5,329 bases of DNA from Bacteroidales bacterium (lineage in GTDB: Bacteria > Bacteroidota > Bacteroidia > Bacteroidales > DTU049), in NCBI GenBank assembly GCA_018432645.1, contig JAHDSP010000255.1, positions 1 to 5,329 of the forward strand, given 5' to 3'. The notes under the pieces were generated by a model, which did no database searches, was not told where the DNA came from, and saw only the letters and a program-made list of their open reading frames with translations. Below, piece by piece: positions 1 through 4,195 of the stretch. Each line of letters begins with the position of its first letter. The stretch's first letter is position 1. The position numbers and the translations under genes were made by a program.

Positions 1-29
1 GAAGAGATAGCGATTGTAGAGAAAGAATC

Positions 30-57
30 GTAGGGGCAATTCACAAATTACCCCTAC
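30..57. repeat. REP-like hairpin (GTAGGGGCAATT / AATTACCCCTAC)
   Basis: Two 12-base arms (30-41 and 46-57) are complementary at 11 of 12 positions, with a CACA loop. The GTAGGGG...CCCCTAC design resembles dispersed palindromic repeats common in intergenic DNA of Bacteroidota and cyanobacteria; that is from family knowledge. The hexamer GAATCG occurs at 25-30, 61-66 and 74-79, just outside the arms. It could also be the terminator of a gene left of the window, but no T-run follows on the + strand. Confidence 0.5.
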
Positions 58-97
58 AACGAATCGACCCAATGAATCGCCCCATCTAAAAAGTAAT

Positions 98-127
98 TTG
101 GTTTATAGAAAAATATTATTAAATTTG
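98..127 (+). promoter_or_regulatory. Bacteroidota-type promoter for the TIR-membrane operon
   Basis: TTG at 98-100 (within TTTG 97-100) is followed by 19 bases and then TAAATTTG at 120-127. This matches the -33 (TTTG) and -7 (TAnnTTTG) elements described for the primary sigma factor of Bacteroides and Flavobacterium, with typical spacing. Transcription would begin near 132-136, giving a leader of about 80 bases before the ATG at 216. The leader carries an unusually GC-rich patch at about 165-195. No operator is evident. Confidence 0.6.
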
Positions 128-215
128 TAAAAAAATGGAGTCTAGAAACCATAAAAAAAACAGGGCGTAACCCGAAAAGCCAGACGAGTAGGGGGAAATT
201 TAAAAAATTAAAAAT

Positions 216-713
216 ATGAAAAGAAGAGTTTTTTACAGCTTCAATTACAAAGAAGATAATTGGAGAACTTCACAAGTTAGAAACATAGGAGTAATTGAAG
301 GTAACCAACCTGTATCAGATAATGATTGGGAACAAATTAAACGGGGCGGAGATGAAGCAATCAAAAAATGGATTAATGAACAACTTGAAGGTCGTTCTTG
401 TACAATAGTTTTGATAGGGGCTAATACAGCAGGAAGAAAATGGATTGAATATGAAATTAAAAAGTCTTGGAACGATGGTAAAGGTTTATTGGGTATTTAC
501 ATTAACAATTTAAAAGATAAAGAGGGGAATCAATCAACAAAAGGCAGAAATCCTTTTAACGATTTTACAATAGAAAAGGATAATATCAAGCTTTCAAATA
601 TTGTAAAAACTTATGACCCTCCATACAATGATAGCAAAAAAGTATATGAATATATACAAAATTATATAGAGACCTGGGTTGAAGAAGCTATAAATATTCG
701 TAATAAATATTAA
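216..713 (+). CDS. ThsB-like TIR domain protein (DUF1863/MTH538 TIR-like)
   Basis: 165 residues, made up almost entirely of one TIR-like domain of the family that includes the Thoeris protein ThsB. Visible hallmarks: the first strand RRVFYSFNY (3-11), VRNIG (21-25) with N-D-W at 36-38, the hydrophobic strand CTIVLIG (62-68), the W-x-x-x-E pattern W76...E80 in KWIEYEI, the strand GLLGIYI (90-96), and the KG-x-NPF motif ending at F114. In ThsB proteins the corresponding glutamate is the likely catalytic residue for splitting NAD+ to make a cyclic or modified ADP-ribose signal; activity here is inferred. There is no signal peptide or membrane segment, so it should be cytosolic. The start is the first ATG after the promoter; the upstream sequence is A-rich with no Shine-Dalgarno, as usual for Bacteroidota. 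It lies 3 bp before a membrane-protein gene and is surely co-transcribed with it. No SIR2-SLOG thsA lies in the window. Family assignment is strong; biological role is inferred. Confidence 0.88.
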   Translation: MKRRVFYSFNYKEDNWRTSQVRNIGVIEGNQPVSDNDWEQIKRGGDEAIKKWINEQLEGRSCTIVLIGANTAGRKWIEYEIKKSWNDGKGLLGIYINNLKDKEGNQSTKGRNPFNDFTIEKDNIKLSNIVKTYDPPYNDSKKVYEYIQNYIETWVEEAINIRNKY

Positions 714-716
714 AAA

Positions 717-1154
717 ATGATAGAAAATAATAAATTAGATATTAATTCTTTAGCAGTTCAATCGCATTTGACCATCTACCAAAATTTAATTCAAAGAATG
801 GCAAGCAATAGCGTATCTTCAAAAGCTTGGTGTATAACATTGGTATCTGCTATTCTTGTGATTGTTGCTGACAAATCTAACTCGCAATATGCAATGATTG
901 CGTATATACCAACATTATTATTTTTAGTTTTAGACGCATATTATCTTGGATTAGAAAAAGGATTTAGAAATTCTTATAATAAATTCATCGAAAATCTAAA
1001 TAAAGATAAAATAGAAGCCAAAGAATTGTTTACTATTTTGCCTAAAGGAAATATGTATACATTGTTTTTCAAATCATTGATTTCATTTTCAGTTTGGCCA
1101 TTTTATTTGACTTTGATTATAATGATATATATTACTAAATTAATAATATTTTAA
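717..1154 (+). CDS. Small multi-pass membrane protein, putative SLATT-like effector of the TIR protein
   Basis: 145 residues. The N-terminal 30 residues look helical and soluble. Hydrophobic segments lie at about 36-51 and 58-77, then a charged helical stretch (78-115), then a long hydrophobic segment 117-145 that reaches the C-terminus. The end of the second segment carries D73-A-Y-Y-L-x-x-E80-K-G-F-R84-x-x-Y87, which recalls the conserved patch after the second helix in SLATT proteins (two-helix membrane effectors linked to nucleotide signalling). I recognise this type of protein as a frequent neighbour of DUF1863 TIR genes, but I know of no experimentally defined function. The start ATG follows the TIR stop codon by 3 bases with no Shine-Dalgarno, so the two are probably translationally coupled. 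Plausible role: a pore or membrane-disrupting effector gated by the TIR product. It could instead be a phage-sensing or anchoring partner. Existence as a gene is secure; function is inferred. Confidence 0.8.
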   Translation: MIENNKLDINSLAVQSHLTIYQNLIQRMASNSVSSKAWCITLVSAILVIVADKSNSQYAMIAYIPTLLFLVLDAYYLGLEKGFRNSYNKFIENLNKDKIEAKELFTILPKGNMYTLFFKSLISFSVWPFYLTLIIMIYITKLIIF

Positions 1155-1497
1155 ATATCAAAAACATACGATGTACAATAGGTAGTATAAATTATTGCGA
1201 GGATAATAAATGATTTGATGTTTATAGTTTGATTCAATTTTTAAGTAAAGATAATAAAATTGTTGAAAGTTCAAAAATTTTATTTTTAAAAATGTTATGG
1301 ATTTTGTTTAAAAATTTACTGTTCCATTTCCGTGAGAGACAGGTTTTAGAATTGCTGGTAAGTGTTATGGTATAAATTCGTTGCGCATTTCGAAGCACTT
1401 TATTGTCGACTTGCACAAAATTTCCATAAAATCCTAAGCTTGAATTTATTACCTTCCCGCCATAAGTTAAATTCGATGTTGTAAGTATTTTGTGTCA
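1155..1497. other. Gene-free spacer between convergent operons
   Basis: 343 bp separating the + strand TIR operon from the - strand HEPN gene. No strong terminator hairpin was seen. On the - strand there is an open stretch without stops from 1494 to 1234 (86 codons plus stop) in the same frame as the HEPN gene, from which it is separated by the tandem stops TAA-TGA (1500-1495). The residues are low in apparent domain content (an LGFYGNF segment, then TITLTSNSK). Only an internal GTG at 1414-1416 offers a start, so I do not call a gene. The segment 1320-1480 is less AT-rich than its surroundings and looks like a conserved piece, perhaps a degenerate gene or a dispersed repeat. Confidence 0.5.
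1246..1274 (-). promoter_or_regulatory. Promoter-like sequence reading antisense to the membrane-protein gene
   Basis: Read on the - strand: TTG (1274-1272), an 18-base spacer, then TATCTTTA (1253-1246), one base short of the TAnnTTTG consensus. It points left, towards the 3' end of the gene at 717-1154, and no - strand gene follows. In DNA this AT-rich such matches arise by chance, so this is weak. Confidence 0.2.
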
Positions 1498-2172
1498 TTA
1501 TTTTGTTGTTAATATAAACTGTTTTATTCCTTGTAACATTAATGATATTTCTTCTTTTGTGTATTCAGAATATTTTCCGTGTGCAGCCGAGTTTCTGATT
1601 CCTAACCAAGCTGTAACTTGTTTCTTGTATGTAGATGAATATACATTCGATTTTGCAAGGTCGGAATTCATTTCATCCGCTTTTTTTGGAATTATTTCCC
1701 CTTTATTATTAGTGGTTTCTATGTCAATATTGTTGGAAATACAAAGTTCTCTTAAATGAACTTCGAGTGTTGAGCCGATCAAAACTGCTGCTGCGTCTTT
1801 ATAACCTTCATTTAATAAATATTCTGCCATCTCTAAATAATCTGAAAACACTTCTGATTGAATTATGTCACTATATGATTTTAAATAATCTTTTTTTAAA
1901 TCACTTTTTAAGGCTGAAATTGTTCCCATTACATACCTTAATTTATAACCTATTCTAATATTTGTCCGTTTTAATATAGCTTCTATGTCTTTATAATATT
2001 CAGAATTTTTTCCAGCAATTCGAGCAACAGCAGCTTTCGATTTTGATAAAAGATGACTAATATCTTCAATTGCTATGTTTCCTGATAGGTCCTTATTTTT
2101 TGCTTTAGATTTAATTCTATTGAAGTCTGTTATTATTTCTTCAAGTTGTTTTATAAAAAAATCTTTATTCAT
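1498..2172 (-). CDS. HEPN-family C-terminal domain protein (R-x4-H), unknown function
   Basis: 224 residues, largely helical by composition. The first 105 or so residues are not recognised. The C-terminal part (about 107-222) has the HEPN layout: a helix DYLEMAEYLLNEGYKDAAAV (111-130) continuing LIGSTLEVHLREL, a variable loop (about 147-170), then KKQVTAWLGIRNSAAHGKY with R193-N194-x3-H198, the R-x4-6-H signature in which a polar residue follows Arg. Catalytic HEPN proteins use this motif for RNA cleavage and many act as toxins or abortive-infection effectors; other HEPN proteins of this DUF4145-like kind have no shown activity. No signal peptide or membrane helix. It is the second gene of a likely - strand operon, 85 bp after the gene at 2258-3133. 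The start ATG (2172-2170) has only A-rich sequence before it. The gene ends with two stops in a row, TAA then TGA. HEPN call moderately strong; nuclease role inferred. Confidence 0.75.
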   Translation of the reverse strand: MNKDFFIKQLEEIITDFNRIKSKAKNKDLSGNIAIEDISHLLSKSKAAVARIAGKNSEYYKDIEAILKRTNIRIGYKLRYVMGTISALKSDLKKDYLKSYSDIIQSEVFSDYLEMAEYLLNEGYKDAAAVLIGSTLEVHLRELCISNNIDIETTNNKGEIIPKKADEMNSDLAKSNVYSSTYKKQVTAWLGIRNSAAHGKYSEYTKEEISLMLQGIKQFILTTK

Positions 2173-2257
2173 TATTTCTGCTAATTTTTATCTTTTTAAA
2201 TTGGTAATTCAACATTTATCTAAAATCTGCATTGCGTATCGCCGTTGTTGGGCACAG
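2173..2257 (-). other. Intergenic segment with cassette-boundary-like sequence
   Basis: 85 bp between two - strand genes. Just past the stop of the upstream gene, on the - strand, comes TAACTGTGCCCAACAACGG and then CGATACGCAATGC (about 2262-2231), a GC-richer block in AT-rich surroundings. It contains GTTGGGC on the + strand (2246-2252), which fits the integron core GTTRRRY, and the TAAC overlapping the stop codon is typical of the start of attC-like sites. No complete paired attC structure could be folded by eye, so this is a possible remnant only. Confidence 0.25.
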
Positions 2258-3133
2258 TTATTTTTTATTTCCGTTAATTTGTTCATTAATGAAGTTCTTT
2301 AAATCGCTTTTTAATTTATCTGCGCCAGCAATGCTGTCTTGATAAACAATAATTCTAAAATGTTTCAAATCAAATGGAACATCATTAATGTCTTGTGTCA
2401 ACAAAATTACCTCCTTATTCAATGCATGTGCTAAACCAAGTTCATAAAATACATTTGGATTTCTATCTGTCAAATCAGCAATTAGAAATCTAGCCTTTTT
2501 TATATTATTCCAAATGTCTTCGATAATTGGTTTTGATGTAAAAATTTCATCAGCTCTTAAACACTCTAATTTCAAGTCCTTAATAACAGGTTTTATAATA
2601 TTTTCATAAATTGGATTTAATTTGTCAGTATATGGCATAATTATAAAACAAAGCTTTTCATTTACCTTCACAGTTGATTGCTTATACTCAATTTGTTTTT
2701 CAGCATCGTTCGGTTGTTCAGGTTGAACATTAAGTTCATTCGACATCCTTAAATTTTCAAGTTGAGATTGAGGCATATTAAGTTGTTCAAGATTTTGCAA
2801 AATTTTTGATAAATCCGTTTTGCCTTTATCCCAACGAATAAAGTCTTTAAGTGTCAATTCCATTATGTTATAAAAGCTTTTTTTATTCTGACTCCATAAT
2901 TTATCTAAAATTAGCTGAAATGCATCTTCATAATCACCTGGGTAATCATAACCAATGATTACAACATTACTACGACTACGAATTTCTTTTTTAGCTAATT
3001 CCCAAAGTTGGTCGAAATTATGCTCAAGTACTAAATGGCCATAATCACTAGTTTTTAGATAGCTTCCAATGTTTATTCGAAGTAGATTAGCTATCAGTGG
3101 TTTAAGTTTGGAATTTTTTATTTCTACATTCAT
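2258..3133 (-). CDS. Protein with C-terminal nucleoside deoxyribosyltransferase-like (TIR-like) domain
   Basis: 291 residues in two parts joined by a polar linker (about 130-158, rich in N, E, Q, P). The C-terminal domain (160-285) starts with LCFIIMPY (161-168), has LRADEIF (192-198) and I-I-x-D-I-W (203-208), then ARFLIADLTDRNPNVFYELG (214-233) with D220, R224, N225, P226 and E231, then a strand EVILLTQ (241-247) and VPFDLKHFRIIVY. This is the nucleoside 2-deoxyribosyltransferase-like fold; E231 in FYELG aligns by pattern with the catalytic glutamate of that family, so N-glycosidic bond cleavage of a nucleotide, perhaps NAD+, is possible but unproven. The N-terminal part (1-125) is not recognised; residues 33-63 form a hydrophobic strand pattern and 66-120 look like a small helical adaptor, which could be an effector-associated domain. 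First gene of the - strand pair with the HEPN protein. No Shine-Dalgarno at the ATG (3133-3131). C-terminal family call good; role inferred. Confidence 0.75.
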   Translation of the reverse strand: MNVEIKNSKLKPLIANLLRINIGSYLKTSDYGHLVLEHNFDQLWELAKKEIRSRSNVVIIGYDYPGDYEDAFQLILDKLWSQNKKSFYNIMELTLKDFIRWDKGKTDLSKILQNLEQLNMPQSQLENLRMSNELNVQPEQPNDAEKQIEYKQSTVKVNEKLCFIIMPYTDKLNPIYENIIKPVIKDLKLECLRADEIFTSKPIIEDIWNNIKKARFLIADLTDRNPNVFYELGLAHALNKEVILLTQDINDVPFDLKHFRIIVYQDSIAGADKLKSDLKNFINEQINGNKK

Positions 3134-3166
3134 ATGTTGTTGTTTATACTATGGCTGGTAACGTCT

Positions 3167-3183
3167 TATTTATGCAATAAATA
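3167..3183. repeat. Short perfect inverted repeat upstream of the - strand operon
   Basis: TATTTAT (3167-3173), GCA, ATAAATA (3177-3183). It lies 34 bases before the start codon at 3133 and downstream of the putative -7 element, where an operator or leader hairpin could sit. Seven-base AT-only arms are common by chance here. Confidence 0.25.
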
Positions 3184-3213
3184 TAAAACATTCTTATAAA
3201 CAAACTTTTTTTA

Positions 3214-3221
3214 CAAATATA
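3214..3221 (-). promoter_or_regulatory. Putative -7 element for the NDT-like/HEPN operon
   Basis: Read on the - strand this is TATATTTG, an exact TAnnTTTG match, about 80 bases before the ATG. No TTG is found 17-23 bases further upstream, so the -33 element is missing or degenerate. Transcription would start near 3207. Confidence 0.3.
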
Positions 3222-3291
3222 CAAAATATTTTTAAATTAAAGAAATAAATAGTTCTATAATGTTTATTGTGGGTAAAAATACAAAAGAATT

Positions 3292-3405
3292 AAGAGGGCT
3301 AAAGCCCTGAAATATTCTAAAACACAGATTTCCAAATGATCATCGTGCTATACAAATACGAGCTTTAAGTAAATATTTTTTTCAGGGCTAAAGCCCATCC
3401 CTCTT
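3292..3405. mobile_element. MITE/REP-like element with terminal inverted repeats
   Basis: The 17-base segments 3296-3312 and 3380-3396 are inverted copies of each other (ending GCCCTGAAA when read inwards), differing only in the two-base AA centre; AAGAGGG at 3292-3298 is mirrored by CCCTCTT at 3399-3405. Each end is itself a hairpin, AGGGCT-AA-AGCCC(T/A). The 67-base interior holds no open frame. The design fits a small non-autonomous element or a paired REP unit of the kind moved by REP-associated tyrosine transposases. No transposase is in the window, so mobility is inferred. Confidence 0.45.
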
Positions 3406-3586
3406 TCTTTATTAGTGATACGTGATAAGTGATAAGTGATGGTGAGACTAAATGAAATGGTGAGAAAAATAATAATTTTTTATTAATTAACTTATAAACA
3501 CTTTTATCTATCTCTCATCGCCTATCACTCATCACTTATTTCCTATTTATTGTCTGAACCATGATTTTTGGGATTAAAGGATTTTG
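3379..3586. repeat. Tandem duplication, copy 1 (about 208 bp)
   Basis: It begins TTTTCAGGGCTAAAGCCC and ends GGGATTAAAGGATTTTG; it is nearly identical to 3590-3804. Inside are four 7-base units of the GTGATAA type (3415-3442: GTGATAC, GTGATAA, GTGATAA, GTGATGG) and, after about 60 bases, a degenerate inverted counterpart (3505-3540, ATC-ACT-TATT type), so the unit can fold into a long hairpin. No coding frame. Its first hairpin is shared with the MITE-like element 3292-3405. Confidence 0.85.
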
Positions 3587-3589
3587 TCT

Positions 3590-3804
3590 TTTTCAGGGCT
3601 AAAGCCCATCCCTTTTTCTTTATTATTGATAAGTGATAGGTGATAAGTGATAAGTGATGGTGAGACTAAATGAAATGGTGAGAAAAATAATAATTTTTTA
3701 TTAATTAACTTATAAACACTTTTATCTATCACTCATCGCCTATCACTCATCACTTATTACCTATTTATTGTCTGAACTAGGATTTTTGGGATTAAAGGAT
3801 TTTG
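3590..3804. repeat. Tandem duplication, copy 2 (about 215 bp)
   Basis: Second copy of 3379-3586. It has one extra heptamer (five units at 3626-3660: TTGATAA, GTGATAG, GTGATAA, GTGATAA, GTGATGG), which accounts for the 7-base length difference. Apart from the heptamer tract only a handful of substitutions separate the copies, and a central stretch of over 80 bases is identical, which suggests a recent duplication. Inverted heptamer arm at 3724-3757. Confidence 0.85.
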
Positions 3805-4080
3805 GGATTTACCCCGTGAGATAAATAATTATTTAAAATAAGTTTAAATTAAGTAATGATATTTTAATATAAAAATATTTTGATTAATGTTTCTATAATT
3901 CTAAATTATAAAGAGAATCAATAAAAAATAAATTTTAAAAAATAATTTCTAAATAATATTGATTAATAATGGGTTTAAGTATTTAAAAATTATTAACCAA
4001 ATATCATTAATTAATTTAAACAATAAAATGATAATTTTTAAAAACGCTTAGTCAAACCCGCAATTCTCCAGCGTAGACCT
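3805..4080. other. Very AT-rich gene-free stretch
   Basis: Apart from short GC-richer patches at its two ends (ACCCCGTGAG near 3811-3820 and about 4045-4075), this segment is almost only A and T. I see no open reading frame of note, no tRNA and no convincing paired RNA; inverted AT tracts such as TTAATAAT/ATTATTAA are expected by chance. Confidence 0.5.
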
Positions 4081-4091
4081 TTCTTTTGTTT

Positions 4092-4118
4092 TTTTCTTTC
4101 TGTGGCTGAGAAAGAAAA
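4092..4118. repeat. Polypyrimidine/polypurine hairpin
   Basis: TTTTCTTTCT (4092-4101), a 7-base loop, and AGAAAGAAAA (4109-4118), a perfect 10-bp stem. Similar TTTCTTT...AAAGAAA hairpins are scattered in Bacteroidota intergenic DNA. It could also help terminate purL transcription coming from the right, though its stem is weak in GC. Confidence 0.45.
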
Positions 4119-4146
4119 GTAAATTAATAAATATGTTGATAGGGCT

Positions 4147-4193
4147 TTAACTCCGATTATTTTTAATGAATCTGACCTAAAGGTCGGAGTTAA
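4147..4193 (-). terminator. Stem-loop directly after purL
   Basis: TTAACTCCGA (4147-4156) pairs perfectly with TCGGAGTTAA (4184-4193), two bases beyond the purL stop codon. Inside, GACCT-AA-AGGTC (4174-4185) makes an alternative small hairpin that overlaps the outer right arm by two bases, so the two structures compete at their edge. No clear T-run follows on the - strand, so it may be an RNA-stabilising end or a REP-like repeat rather than a classical intrinsic terminator. Confidence 0.45.
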
Positions 4194-4195
4194 TA

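Noticed and set aside
216..1154. Complete classical Thoeris system (thsA + thsB)
   Set aside because: No SIR2-SLOG, Macro-domain or caspase-like effector gene is present in the window; only the TIR component and a small membrane protein are seen.
1234..1416. Small - strand gene starting at the GTG of 1414-1416
   Set aside because: The frame continues open upstream of that GTG, there is no ribosome site or promoter in front of it, and the product has no recognisable domain; kept only as a finding about the spacer.
1490..1759. Open frame on the + strand (89 codons)
   Set aside because: It lies opposite the HEPN gene; it has a Cys/Phe/Ser-rich antisense-type composition and no domain.
1767..1958. 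Open frame on the + strand (63 codons, Leu-rich)
   Set aside because: Antisense to the helical part of the HEPN gene; the leucine richness mirrors its Lys/Glu-rich codons.
2075..2302. Open frame on the + strand (75 codons)
   Set aside because: It runs antisense across the HEPN gene start and the intergenic segment, with no promoter and no family resemblance.
3400..3760. CRISPR array
   Set aside because: The repeats are contiguous 7-base units and one duplicated block of about 210 bp, without unique spacers of regular length and without cas genes.
3805..4195. tRNA or small RNA gene
   Set aside because: No cloverleaf, no conserved tRNA T-loop sequence and no GC-rich paired core; the only structures are simple hairpins.
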